The notes: generated by a model not told the origin, from the sequence alone. A stretch of DNA of 64,000 bases from JBBRZM01 sp963813635 (GCA_963813635.1 CAWEZO010000011.1:186001-250000), one strand, 5' to 3'. Positions 28,968-38,322 are shown, counted from the first letter of the stretch. A program made the numbers and translations.

Positions 28968-29127
28968 GCGTCGACCGGCGCACCCTCTCCCACCTGCAAC
29001 CATGGGGGCATGGACAGGCCCATCATCCCGAGCACGTCGAAGAAGTCTTCCGTCTCGCACTGGCCGCATCGACCGCCGAAGGCTCGTGACCTCCCCCCGC
29101 ATGCACGCGTCGTCCGGCCTGGTGGCA

Positions 29128-29532
29128 CTACCCGCGTAGCGCTGCCTCCGTCTGCACGGTGTCCTCGGTGCCGCGGTAGTAGGAGATCTTGCCGTCCCGG
29201 AACTTGAAGTAGTGGTGGAGGTCCATCGCCGACTCCCTCCCGGTGGCCTTGGCCTTGGCGCGGAAGCGCACCACCGTGAGCACATCGGTGTCGTTGGCGG
29301 CGTAGGCGACCGGCGTGAACTCCTCCACATCCATGGTGGAACCGAACGCGTCGAAGAACGCGGCCACATCATCCTTTCCGCGTCGGATCCCGTACCAGGG
29401 CGCGACGGTCGATGTGGTCTCGGAGGCCCAGTCGACGTCGTCGGTCACGGTGTCGAGGATCGTCCCGATGTCGCCGCGGCCGAAGGCCTCGTACACGGTC
29501 TGAATGGTCTTCAAGTTGTCGTTCGCGCCCAT
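29128..29532 (-). CDS. SnoaL-like / nuclear transport factor 2-fold protein
   Basis: A 134-residue cone-shaped alpha+beta barrel protein of the ketosteroid isomerase-like superfamily: TIQTVYEAFGRGDI at the start, DVDWASET, VAAFFDAFGSTMDV and HYFKFRDGKISYYRG. Such proteins bind small hydrophobic ligands or act as isomerases and cyclases; nothing here fixes the role. ATG 29532 follows GGAGATCG. It stands alone in the accessory zone. Confidence 0.8.
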   Translation of the reverse strand: MGANDNLKTIQTVYEAFGRGDIGTILDTVTDDVDWASETTSTVAPWYGIRRGKDDVAAFFDAFGSTMDVEEFTPVAYAANDTDVLTVVRFRAKAKATGRESAMDLHHYFKFRDGKISYYRGTEDTVQTEAALRG

Positions 29533-30001
29533 GAGCGATCTCCTGTCGTCGACTCTTGGATGCCAGTTCGCTGTCGCGACGAACCCGGATCACACGCGAC
29601 AGCAGCGCGACCGGGTCAACCGGCAGGCGCGCGGCAGCATGACGGACCCTTCGTCAAGCCCTGAAGCTGCTGGGTCAGCGTCGCCAGCTGGGTCAGGAAG
29701 AGGGCCCCGCCCTCGAGGATGACCGCTGGAAGCGCCCCGCCGTTGGGATTGGCCGTCGAGGGCGCAGCGCTGCGGGGAGCAGGGCTCGAGCCGGGACCGC
29801 CGCGCGGAGCGCCCACCCATGCGGCCGCGGAAGCGACGTTGGGACCGACCTTCGTGGGGGCGGACGGCAGCGCGGACACACGCCGCGTAGCCTTCCTGCC
29901 TCGACTCGGTCAGGGCATGTTCTCATGCCGCACCGGTTCTTGCGCGCGAACTCCGTCGAGCGGAAATGATTCCCGAACGGATCGAAAGCAACAGAGGACG
30001 T
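29533..30001. other. intergenic stretch with no supported gene
   Basis: About 470 bases between the SnoaL-like gene and the GMC oxidoreductase. A minus-strand frame at 29616-29879 would give an 87-residue Pro/Ala/Gly-rich product with a short helical patch (LTQLATLTQQLQGL), but it has no family signal or ribosome-binding site, so I do not call it. Confidence 0.4.
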
Positions 30002-31629
30002 ATGGTCGACAAGCTCAGCGGCTCCTTCCCTCGGGACCGGTACGACTACGTGATCGTGGGTGCCGGATCGGCCGGATGCGTGCTGGCCAACCGACTGACA
30101 GCGGATCCCGCCACCTCGGTCCTGCTCCTCGAGGCCGGCCCACCCGACGACAAGACTGAGATCGGCATCCCCGCGGCGTTCTCGAAGCTGTTCAAGACCG
30201 ACTACGACTGGGACTACACGACAACACCGCAACCGGAGCTTGCGCAGCGGTCGCTCTACTGGCCCCGCGGACGCACGCTGGGCGGGTCCTCGTCGATCAA
30301 CGCACAGATGTACGTCCGTGGGAATGCCCTCGACTACGACACATGGGCCAAGAGCGGGAACCCCGGCTGGTCGTGGGACGAGGTACTGCCCGCGTTTCGC
30401 CGTTCGGAGCGCAACGCGCGCGGCGAGAGCGAGTTTCACGGTGGGGCGGGACCTCTCTCCGTCGAGGATCTGCGCAGCCCGAGCCCGCTCACCCGCGCGT
30501 TCCTCGACGCCGCGACTGAAGCCGGCATTGCCCCGAACCCCGATCTCAACGGCGCAGCGCAGGACGGCGTGTCGCCGAGTCAGGTGACGCAGCGGCGGGG
30601 CCGCCGGTCGAGCACAGCGCGCGCGTTCCTCGGACCGGTGCGCCGCCGCAAGAACCTCACCGTCCTCACCGACGCGCAAGCGACGCGCGTGCTGTTCGAA
30701 GGGACAGCGCGCCGTTGCCGTCGAATACCGGCGCAAGGACCGCATCGAGCAGGCCCGGGCCGGAGAGGTGACCCTGAGCGGCGGCGCGATCAACTCACCC
30801 CAGCTCCTGCTGCTCTCCGGCGTCGGACCCCGCGACGACCTCGAGTCGCTGCAGATCCCCGTTGTGCACGACGCGCCTGCGGTCGGGCGCCACTTGCAGG
30901 ACCACCTGTCGGTCCCGGTGATCGCCACGATTCGGGGCAGCAACTCCCTGCTGGCAGCGGAGAAGCCGCGTCAACTCGCGCGTTACCTCTTGGCCCGTCG
31001 GGGGATGCTGACCTCCAACGTCGGCGAGGCGATGGCCTTTACGCGATCGGCAGCTGACCTTCCTGCGCCCGACTTGCAGTTCATCTTCGCTCCGGTCGAG
31101 TTCATCGAGCACGCACTTGCGCCACCGCCCGGCCATGGCATCACGTGCGGCACGGTTCTCCTCCAGCCCGCGAGCGAGGGCGCCATCACGCTCATGTCGG
31201 CTGACCCGTTTGCTGCGCCACGCATCGAGCCGCGCTACTTAAGCGACCCGAACGGCAATGATCTCCGCGTCTTGATCTCGGGTGTCCGCCTCGCGCGCGA
31301 GATCCTGCCGCGCGCCGGCGCTCGCGGGTGCCGTCGACGCTGAGCTGTGGCCGGGAGACACCGCCCGGACAGACGACGAGCTCGGGGAGTTCGTGCGCCA
31401 ACGAGCGGAGACCATCTACCACCCTGTGGGAACGTGTCGCATGGGTCCTGATCCCCGGAGCTCGGTCGTCGATCCACACCTGCAGGTGCACGGTATCGAC
31501 GGCCTTCGAGTCATCGACGCGTCGGTCATGCCGACGATCGTCCGCGGTAACACCAACGCGCCGACGATCATGATCGCGGAACGAGCGGCCGAGCTCCTCG
31601 GGCAATCGGACCGACACACTCCGGTCTGA
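30002..31629 (+). CDS. GMC-family FAD oxidoreductase (choline dehydrogenase-like), two apparent frameshifts
   Basis: Flavoprotein that oxidises an alcohol; substrate not determined. ATG 30002 leads to the FAD motif VIVGAGSAGCVLANRL near residue 15, WPRGRTLGGSSSIN near residue 90 and RNARGESEFHGG. The first break near 30700 is a run of GGG where GG would give Phe-Glu-Gly-Gln-Arg-Ala. The middle has SGGAINSPQLLLLSG. The second break at 31308-31309 (CTGCCGCGCG) is repaired by removing one C, giving Leu-Arg-Ala-Pro-Ala-Leu-Ala. The C-terminus has YHPVGTCRMG with the active-site His and IVRGNTNAPTIMIAERAA. The total of about 540 residues is normal for the family. Confidence 0.88.
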
Positions 31630-31727
31630 GCCTCGGCGCCGGGAACCCCGGCAATCTACGGCGGTTGGAACGATCGGGCTGATTGCACCTTTACCGCAGG
31701 GTGCTCCATGCCGATTCTCGGAGCGAG

Positions 31728-32080
31728 ATGTCTTCTTCATCGTTTTCCGCTCCGGAACCCCGCTTGGGGGTGTTGTCGTGGCGGGCAGTGCGCCTGATCG
31801 CCGGCGTCCTTGCGTTCGGCACGGGCGTCACCGTGCTCCTGATGGCGGCGTTCACGCCCAATCTGCAGCACCCACTCGCGCCGATCGTCACCGGGGCGGC
31901 CGCCGTAGTCCTCGGCGTCGTCATCGTTCCTCTCCTCCCCTGGCACCACTGGCCGTACCGCTGCGTCGTGGGCGTCGTGCTGGCGGGCTTCACGCTCAAC
32001 GCGATCGATCGCAGCTTCGCTCCCACACCCGCGGTCTTCGGCGCCACCGTGATGACGATCTTCATCGGGAAGCTCACCAT
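31728..32080 (+). pseudogene. N-terminal fragment of a multi-helix membrane protein
   Basis: From ATG 31728, preceded by GGAGCGAG, the frame encodes four hydrophobic segments (AVRLIAGVLAFGTGVTVLLMAAF, IVTGAAAVVLGVVIVPLL, YRCVVGVVLAGFTL, VFGATVMTIFIGKL). After about residue 117 the sequence no longer looks like protein of this genome and the frame runs on through antisense of another gene. This is the arrangement of the sensor part of a GGDEF or kinase protein that has lost its output domain, but the identity is a guess. Confidence 0.5.
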
Positions 32081-32202
32081 GCGTTGTGCACATCCTCAGC
32101 GGGCGGTCGCCATGTCGGTGTGTGTTCGCACGCAAATCACCACCGACACTGATTGCGGCCACACCTCCATGTCGTGCGGATCTCAGCTCGGCGGCGCGGA
32201 TC

Positions 32203-32976
32203 TCAGCTCGGCGGCCAGTAGCGGAACGCCCAACCGTAGTTGCGATCAGTCATGCGTCTTCGGAGTTCGCCCACGTACTCATCCCAGAGTGGCGCATCTC
32301 GGTTCACGGCACGTACCTCGCACGCTCCACGCAGTTGGCTTGGATCCTTTTTGTCGGGACGCCAGATCCAGCTCCCTTCGACGATCGAATAGATGGCGCG
32401 CGGTCCGGGAATCGTCTGCCCGAGGTCCTTGGCCAGAACGGCATCGCTTCCGGCGACCTCGTCGATGGCCGCGCCCGTCTGGGCGGGCAGACCCGCGACG
32501 GCGTCCGAATACAAAACGTGCCCACTGAAAATCGGAGTGGTCGTGTTGTGCCGCCCCCACCACAGCGGGGAGTGCACGCAGTGCGGCCCCTCTCCGGTTG
32601 ACGCTGCCGCCCATTGTTTGCCTGCTTCATCACGCGATGGTCGTCGTCGCAGACGCCAAGCGTCTTTTTCGTCGCTCCAGCCGCGCTGCCTCCGCCACTA
32701 TCGCTGCCACGCGTGACGACGAAGATCCCGGTTGCGCCTAGTACGAGGGCGAGGCCAAGAACGCAGAGCACAAGGCGGTTTGACTCCCGCGTGCGACGAG
32801 TCTGCTCGGTCGGCAACAGCGTTTCCGGTTCGCTGAGCTGCGCCGCCCCGGCCGGGGCAACCAGAGGAGCCCGGCACAGGGCTGGGCGCGCTCCGGGCTC
32901 CGCAGCTGCGGCAGAATCGATCTTCTTGCTGCGCAGCGTTACCGCAGCTCGGGCAGTACGTCGCGCCGCCGACCAT
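32203..32976 (-). CDS. zinc-ribbon membrane protein, two frame changes
   Basis: Three pieces in order make one plausible protein of about 258 residues. ATG 32976 opens with an N-terminal zinc ribbon (YCPSCGNAAQQEDRFCRSCGA). After a frame change near 32880-32900 comes a membrane helix (LVLCVLGLALVLGATGIFVVT, near residue 70). After a second change near 32605 comes an extracellular C-terminal domain (CVHSPLWWGRHN, SIVEGSWIWRPD, MTDRNYGWAFRYWPPS). Zinc ribbon plus one helix plus outer domain is a common actinobacterial layout of unknown function. Two frame changes may be errors or real decay. Confidence 0.6.
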
Positions 32977-33105
32977 CTCGCGGACCCCCGAATGAACTGT
33001 CTCCCCCCACTCACTCGGGCGCACGTCCGCGGAGCTTGAGACCTGATTCAGAGAAGCACGCAAGCGCCCTCAAGTTCCCCGGATCGGCCGACGATACTCC
33101 CCCGT

Positions 33106-33390
33106 GTGGCTGACACCCCGCAGAAGACGCAGGTTGTCACGCCGGAGAAGACGCCGTCTTTCGATACCACGGATTCGACGGTCGGCACCTCGTGTGGTGC
33201 CCCCCTCTTCGCGATCGGGAAGAAGACTGTCAAAACCTCTTTCAACGAGAGCAACTGTGCCGACAAGGCGAAGACCCACCTCACCATCGGAGGAGTTCTC
33301 GGCGCATCTCTGATCGCACTAGGCATCTGGGTTGTGCCGCTGTTCGTGTCCGACCGACGCAAGCTGTCCGACGATAAGCCTGTGCTATGA
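33106..33390 (+). CDS. small single-pass membrane protein of unknown function
   Basis: A 94-residue protein read from GTG 33106. A Thr-rich soluble part with two Cys residues (TSCGAPLFAIGKK and SNCADKAK) is followed by one membrane helix (IGGVLGASLIALGIWVVPLFV, residues 62-82) and a short basic tail. I do not recognise a family. Its stop overlaps the ribosome-binding site of the DUF3089 gene, so it is the first gene of a three-gene cassette. Base composition is lower in GC than the flanking core genes. Confidence 0.68.
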   Translation: MADTPQKTQVVTPEKTPSFDTTDSTVGTSCGAPLFAIGKKTVKTSFNESNCADKAKTHLTIGGVLGASLIALGIWVVPLFVSDRRKLSDDKPVL

Positions 33391-33400
33391 GGAACCGCCC

Positions 33401-34468
33401 ATGGTCATGAAGAAGGTAACTTCCACAGTACTCTTGGCCCTTTCCACTGTCGGATTTGTCGCTGCCTGCGAGAACGGCTCCAATAGTGGCAAGTCCAAGA
33501 GCTCGTCATCTTCAACGTCTTCGTCGAGCAAGACTCCCGACTATTCCAACAAAGCTCACTGGTTGGCGCTCCCTTCTTCCAAGGCTGCCAAGAAGAAGGT
33601 GGATGTGTTCTTCCTCTATCCAACCAGCTATATCGATACCAACCCGAGCGCGCCGATGATCTGTGCCATAGACAATCCCGAGATGCAGTCCGGCGCAAAA
33701 GCGGCGTTCTCGAGGACAGTCACTGCTTTCGCGCCACTTGCCGATATCTACGCCCCCTACTACCGGCAGGCGAACATACGAGTGTTGGCGCTGTCTCAGA
33801 GCGAGCAGCAGTCAATAGTGGGAGGCAGACCTACCACGGACGCCCTAGCGGCGTTTGACTACTACGTCAAGCACTACAACAAGGGGCGCGCATTCATACT
33901 TGCCGGGCATTCACAGGGCTCAAACGTAATGATCAACCTCCTGGCGGAGTACATGAAGAAGAACCCAAAGGTGTATAAGCGAATGGTGACGGCGTATCTG
34001 CCCGGCTATTCAATAACCCCGGAATACCTCAAACGGAACCCGGAACTGAAGTTCGCGCAGAGTGGGGACGACACCGGCGTGATAGTCTCCTACAACACTG
34101 AAGCCCCGACGATTCAAGGTACAAACCCCGTCGTATTGCCCGGTGCCATGGTCATCAACCCGATCACCTGGACCCGGACCGAGATGCCGGCGACGGCGGC
34201 ACAGAACCTCGGAAGCATCGCGGTCAATCCCCAGACTGGCTATGCCGCACTCGACGCACAAGGCAACCCACAGAAAGTCATGAACGAGGCAGACGCGCAG
34301 ATCAACACGTCCCGTGGCGTCCTGATATCCAGCAGTGTCGACCCGAGCACGCTGGACCCAGGGAACAACCTTGTCGCTTCGGGGATCTACCATAACTACG
34401 ATTATCCGTTCTACTACTTCGACATCCGGGCAAACGCCGAGAACAGGATCAACAGGTACTTCTCCTAG
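33401..34468 (+). CDS. DUF3089-family alpha/beta hydrolase, lipoprotein
   Basis: A 355-residue secreted hydrolase of unknown substrate. The N-terminus is a lipoprotein signal (KKVTSTVLLALSTVGFVAAC, lipobox VAAC), then a low-complexity Ser/Lys linker, then the DUF3089 domain: VDVFFLYPTSYIDTN near residue 65, YAPYYRQAN and the nucleophile elbow LAGHSQGSN near residue 168. Later blocks include ISSSVDPSTL and NYDYPFYYFDIRANAENR. ATG 33401 is chosen for the GAGGA seven bases upstream. AT-rich codons (aat, aag, ata) are more frequent than in neighbours, which suggests transfer. Likely co-transcribed with the genes on both sides. Confidence 0.87.
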   Translation: MVMKKVTSTVLLALSTVGFVAACENGSNSGKSKSSSSSTSSSSKTPDYSNKAHWLALPSSKAAKKKVDVFFLYPTSYIDTNPSAPMICAIDNPEMQSGAKAAFSRTVTAFAPLADIYAPYYRQANIRVLALSQSEQQSIVGGRPTTDALAAFDYYVKHYNKGRAFILAGHSQGSNVMINLLAEYMKKNPKVYKRMVTAYLPGYSITPEYLKRNPELKFAQSGDDTGVIVSYNTEAPTIQGTNPVVLPGAMVINPITWTRTEMPATAAQNLGSIAVNPQTGYAALDAQGNPQKVMNEADAQINTSRGVLISSSVDPSTLDPGNNLVASGIYHNYDYPFYYFDIRANAENRINRYFS

Positions 34469-34511
34469 CGAGCCTCTATGAGGTGACGTGAACGTGGCGT
34501 CCAGGGAGCGC

Positions 34512-35531
34512 ATGAGATCTATTTGTCATTTCAAACCTTTAGCTCTTGTAGGGCTGTGTCTTAGTCTTGTCGCCGCGCTCTCGGCGTGCGGCACGAACAA
34601 GACCGAAAACTCCTACAGATTGATCACCGAGCCTGAGGCCGGTTACCAGTCCGTCTACGATTTCATCTCGTCCGCCGAGAAATCGGTCGACATGACCATG
34701 TACCAGTTGTCCGACCCCAACGCGCAAGCCGCCCTCATCTCCGCCGCGAAGAAAGGTGTGAAGGTGAGGGTCCTGCTCGACTCCGACCCTCAGGGCGGAG
34801 GTGGCAAGACTATTAACCAGGCGGCATACAGCGACCTGCAGTCGAAAGGCGTCAAGGTGAAGTGGGCATGGTCCGGCACCCTCTGGCACCAGAAGAGCAT
34901 TCTCCGAGACGGGAGCAGCGCCGCCGTCATGACCTGCAATCTCTACGCACCGTACTACCCCGTAACTCGGGACTACGCCGTTATCACCGACAACCACGCC
35001 ACGGCCTCAGGAATGGAGGCCACGTTCAACCATGATTGGAACAAGACTGAAGTTCCTCCTACTAGGGGCGTGGTGCCTAGGGGTTCAGAGCTAATATGGT
35101 CGCCCGGTGCCCAGGCTGGCCTCGTCAACCTCATAGGCGCCGCCCGTCCCGGCACCACGCTCTACGCAGAGGACGAGCAGCTAGACAGCGCACCCATCGA
35201 AAACGCGCTCGTGGCTGCCGCCAAGCGGAGAGTGACCGTCAATCTGACCATGACATATTCTCCTTCCTACGTGGAAGGGTTCAATACGTTGGCGGCCGGC
35301 AGGGTGAACGTGCATCTGTACCAACCCAACGCTCCCCTCTACATCCATGCCAAAGCCATGTCGGTAAACGGCAAAACCGCTTATGCAGGAAGCAGCAATT
35401 TCACGACCGCGATGACCGATCAGAATCGGAACGTGGGGATCATAACCACAAACCCGACTGTGGTGCGTGGCATCACTGCGGCCATGGCGAGCGATTTTGC
35501 CCGTGCTACGCCATACAATCCCGGTCAGTGA
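34512..35531 (+). CDS. phospholipase D-like lipoprotein
   Basis: A 339-residue exported protein of the PLD superfamily, whose members cut phosphodiester bonds in lipids or nucleic acids. A signal peptide with lipobox (LSLVAALSAC) anchors it. The first half has SVDMTMYQLSDP, VRVLLDSDPQ and a complete HKD motif HQKSILRD near residue 122. The second half has HAKAMSVN near residue 277, where the Asp of HKD is replaced by Asn, followed by AGSSNFT. ATG 34512 is preferred over GTG 34488 because AGGGAG lies just upstream and it begins the signal peptide cleanly. Third gene of the low-GC cassette. Confidence 0.87.
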   Translation: MRSICHFKPLALVGLCLSLVAALSACGTNKTENSYRLITEPEAGYQSVYDFISSAEKSVDMTMYQLSDPNAQAALISAAKKGVKVRVLLDSDPQGGGGKTINQAAYSDLQSKGVKVKWAWSGTLWHQKSILRDGSSAAVMTCNLYAPYYPVTRDYAVITDNHATASGMEATFNHDWNKTEVPPTRGVVPRGSELIWSPGAQAGLVNLIGAARPGTTLYAEDEQLDSAPIENALVAAAKRRVTVNLTMTYSPSYVEGFNTLAAGRVNVHLYQPNAPLYIHAKAMSVNGKTAYAGSSNFTTAMTDQNRNVGIITTNPTVVRGITAAMASDFARATPYNPGQ

Positions 35532-35758
35532 TGGGTTTATCGGGGAACGGATGTACCGCCGAGGATGTCCCGCCCGTCGCGGGAATTGGGTGACCGCCCC
35601 GCTTCGTTCAGGACAGCTGCTTAGGCGGCCATACAAGGGCGTCTCAGCCGCATTGCGGTGCGGCTCTCAGAGGATGTCGGACATCAGGAGCCAGGACGAT
35701 CCTTGAAGGCCCTCACAGGGCTCGGCCACAGTGGCTCAGGGCAATCCGGTGGTGTTGG

Positions 35759-36064
35759 TCAGAGGTTCTCGCCGGGGGCGTTGTCGGCATGCGCTGCTCG
35801 TGCTCGCTCGTCCGCGACGCTTGCTCCGTACCTCGAAACCATCGCTCGGCTCTTCCAACCGGCGAGCCTCATCAAATCGCCCTCGCCTCCCCCACCCGAG
35901 AGCCACGAGCTTGCAAACGAGTGACGAAAGCGGTGGGCGTGGACGTGATCTACGTTGGCATCACGCCCCGCGATCACCTCTGCCACCGACGGACGGCCGC
36001 GCCCCGACGGGAACAGATCCGCGAACATCTCGTCGGGAAACAATCGGTGGCGATCCACGGCCAA
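35759..36064 (-). pseudogene. tyrosine recombinase (phage integrase family), C-terminal fragment
   Basis: About 100 residues from the catalytic end of an XerC/D-type recombinase: HAHRFRHSFASSWL with the HxxR pair, LAGWKSRAMVSRY with the His/Trp region and the nucleophilic Tyr, then the usual tail. The N-terminal DNA-binding part and the first catalytic Arg are missing, so it is not functional alone. It lies 330 bases before tRNA-Ala, whose 3' end is duplicated downstream. It may be what is left of the enzyme that used this site. Confidence 0.85.
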
Positions 36065-36397
36065 GAACCCGCCGCGTCCAAGAACTCACGGTCCTGCCCA
36101 CTCGAACCCTGCATACCGCGAGTGTGAACGAGCCCACGACCGATCGCGAGCACCGCTGGTCGAATAGCTCAGGAGTCTCCTAACTAACGAACTGATGCGC
36201 GCCCTCGTCATACGATTGGATCGTGCGCGGAGACTTCCTCTCGGCTGCAAGGGATCGTCTCCACGAGGGCAGGAGGTCTACGATCGAGGGCGATGACTTC
36301 ACGCGTTCAACATAGTGTTTTCGACGCACTCAGATGCTCGACAAGCGGTCTGCTCAGGGGATGAATCAGACATCCTCGGTATTTGAGCAGGTCACAG
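36065..36397. other. gene-free stretch before tRNA-Ala with a short tRNA-end copy
   Basis: No gene is supported in these 333 bases. The 12 bases ATCGTCTCCACG at 36254-36265 repeat the last bases of tRNA-Ala (36462-36473) in the same orientation, possibly a worn attachment core. Confidence 0.45.
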
Positions 36398-36471
36398 GGG
36401 GACGTAGCTCAGACGGCTAGAGCACCTGCTTTGCAAGCAGGGGGTCGTGGGTTCGAGTCCCATCGTCTCCA
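36398..36471 (+). tRNA. tRNA-Ala(UGC)
   Basis: A 74-base cloverleaf: acceptor GGGGACG with CGTCTCC, giving the G3:U70 pair that identifies alanine tRNA; D-arm; anticodon stem CCTGC/GCAGG with loop TTTGCAA (anticodon TGC); T-loop TTCGAGT. Discriminator A, CCA not encoded. Its anticodon-to-3' half is repeated at 38281-38322. In Mycobacterium the alanine tRNA follows tRNA-Ile next to gyrA in the same direction; here it is 10 kb away and reversed. Confidence 0.97.
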
Positions 36472-36619
36472 CGTCGAAAGTGCAGTTCAGGGCTCAGTGC
36501 GTAGCCGCGAAGGTCGACGTGCTCGCGAGCGTGGCCGATGCTGTGGGCCCGGCCTGGCGGCGGCTGTCGTCGAGGCTGCGGTTGATGCTCTCCCCGTCGT
36601 TGCGCGCGGGTAGAGCCGC

Positions 36620-38026
36620 TTGAAGTCAGCCACAGTCGCGCTCAACGCAACAGACCCCGAGGCCATCCTTTACTGGTACGTCGCAGTCTGCCAGCCTGAA
36701 TCGGTGTTCTGGACCGATCGGCTGCCCGTCGTACTTCAGCGGTTGGCCCGTCTTGGAATCGACGCCGACGATGCCGACGACGTGCGTCTCGACAAGGCAA
36801 TGCTCACGCTCGTCGCCAGCTTGCTTGCCGCAATGGCCTGCGCGTGGGTCGCGATCTACCTGGCGATCGGGCTTCCACGGTCGGCGGCCATACCTTTCGT
36901 CTACCAGGTCTGTGTGGTCGCGAGCCTGGTTGGTTTCGCACACACCAAGCGCATCAGCACGACCCGTACGATCTTGTTGGTTCTCATGATCGTGCTCCCG
37001 TTCGCGCTCCAGTGGAGCCTCGGCGGGTTCGCGAACGGTTCCGCGGTTGCCGCGTGGGCCGGCATCACTCCAGTTCTCGCGTATCTGTTCGGAGCGCGGA
37101 GCCGGGCCTGGATTGTCGCGTTCGTAGTGCTCCTCGCGGTCTCGGGGATGTTCGAGACGACACTCGCCGGCTCCGCGCCGCACATCGGTACTGGAGTCCG
37201 TGCGGCCCTGTTCGTCATGGACCTTGCCGGTCCGTCGATCGCCGCGTTCCTCGCGCTGCTCTACTTCACGACCGAGCGCGACCGGACGCGTGTCGCGCTC
37301 GTACAGCAACACCGTCTCCTCGAAGCGGAGCAGGCGCGTTCCGAACGGCTACTGCTCAACATCCTCCCGGCTCCAATCGCGGATCAGCTTCGTGATGGTG
37401 CCACCACCATCGCGGACACTCAGCCTGACGTGACGGTTCTGTTCGCCGACATCGTCGGATTCACGCCGCTCGGCGAACAGCTCGGAGCACAAGCACTCGT
37501 CGACCTGCTGAACGACGTATTCATCGTCTTCGACGATCTTGCGGAGGCTGCCGGCATCGAGAAGATCAAGACCATCGGCGACGCGTACATGGTGGTCGGA
37601 GGGCTCCCGACGCCCCGCGCGGATCACCTGGCCGCCGTGCTCCAGTTGGCGATCGCGATGCGTGCCGCAATCTCGGACGTCAGGACGCCACATGGTGCGC
37701 CGTTGCAGCTGCGCATTGGCATTGATGCCGGCCCCGTTGTCGCCGGCGTGATCGGACGGCACAAGTTCAGCTACGACGTATGGGGCGACACGGTGAACAC
37801 GGCGAGTCGCATGGAGTCGCATGGTGTGCCCGGAGGCATCCAGGTCACTGAACGGGTGGCGCGAACCGCGTGGCAGCAGTTCGACTTTGAGCCACGGAGG
37901 GCCGTCGCAATCAAAGGCAAAGGAACAACGACCACGTTTCTTCTCGTTGGCGCGAGGCATGCGTCGCCCCCTATGGCTTACGACGAAATGATCGACACAC
38001 TCGTTGGCGAACGCGACGATCTCTGA
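36620..38026 (+). CDS. membrane-bound class III adenylate cyclase
   Basis: Makes cyclic AMP from ATP. The 468 residues have a soluble N-terminal stretch, six membrane helices (about 60-220), a coiled linker (ERDRTRVALVQQHRLLEAEQARSERLL) and a C-terminal cyclase domain. Both metal-binding Asp residues are present (FADIVGFT and TIGDAYMV), the adenine-selecting Lys and Asp are in EKIKTIGDAY and YDVWGDTVN, and the transition-state Asn and Arg are in NTASRMES, so it should be active on ATP. The start is uncertain: TTG 36620 is the furthest upstream in frame. It lies between tRNA-Ala and its duplicated 3' half. Confidence 0.88.
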   Translation: MKSATVALNATDPEAILYWYVAVCQPESVFWTDRLPVVLQRLARLGIDADDADDVRLDKAMLTLVASLLAAMACAWVAIYLAIGLPRSAAIPFVYQVCVVASLVGFAHTKRISTTRTILLVLMIVLPFALQWSLGGFANGSAVAAWAGITPVLAYLFGARSRAWIVAFVVLLAVSGMFETTLAGSAPHIGTGVRAALFVMDLAGPSIAAFLALLYFTTERDRTRVALVQQHRLLEAEQARSERLLLNILPAPIADQLRDGATTIADTQPDVTVLFADIVGFTPLGEQLGAQALVDLLNDVFIVFDDLAEAAGIEKIKTIGDAYMVVGGLPTPRADHLAAVLQLAIAMRAAISDVRTPHGAPLQLRIGIDAGPVVAGVIGRHKFSYDVWGDTVNTASRMESHGVPGGIQVTERVARTAWQQFDFEPRRAVAIKGKGTTTTFLLVGARHASPPMAYDEMIDTLVGERDDL

Positions 38027-38280
38027 CGGGGCTCAGTTGCGTTGACACGAACCCTGCTGCACGGGTACTGCCCATCGGATCGATACCCCGTCTCCGTCAG
38101 GATGCCCGCCCGATGTTTCGCGCTGACGGGGATGGGCCAGTGCGGACGCCGAGCTGGTCATCGCCCGGGTCATAGAGTCCCGGGTGTCTGCCGTAATCAG
38201 ACGCGCGCTCAGGCGCGTCACGTGCCAGATCTTGAAACCCAAGACGGCGTAGAGCGCGCCAGCGATGCTTGATTCCAGTT

Positions 38281-38322
38281 TTGCAAGCAGGGGGTCGAGG
38301 GTTCGAGTCCCTTCGTCTCCAC
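38281..38322 (+). repeat. second copy of tRNA-Ala 3' half
   Basis: Forty-two bases match 36431-36472 with two differences, at 38298 and 38312. They face each other in the T-stem and keep it paired. The rest of a tRNA is missing upstream, so it is an attachment-site half and not a gene. The stretch 38027-38280 before it shows no gene. Confidence 0.85.

Larger units (their letters stand above)
36431..38322 (+). mobile_element. tRNA-Ala-bounded insertion carrying an adenylate cyclase
   Basis: A 1.9-kb segment lies between the 3' half of tRNA-Ala and a second copy of that half at 38281-38322. Forty of 42 bases agree, and the two differences exchange a U-A for an A-U pair in the T-stem. This is the footprint of integration into the tRNA 3' end. 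The only gene inside is a class III cyclase; no recombinase remains within, though an integrase fragment lies just outside. Confidence 0.65.

Noticed and set aside
29616..29879. 87-residue minus-strand protein
   Set aside because: No family signal, no ribosome-binding site, Pro/Ala composition expected of chance frames at this GC.
31683..32528. 281-residue + strand protein as a complete gene
   Set aside because: Only the first part (from 31728 to about 32080) looks like a membrane protein; the rest overlaps the zinc-ribbon gene in antisense.
38042..38272. 76-residue + strand frame after the cyclase
   Set aside because: No start signal or recognisable domain; it runs into the tRNA-derived repeat.
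38281..38322. A second tRNA-Ala gene
   Set aside because: The acceptor 5' half and D-arm are missing; the sequence upstream does not fold with it.
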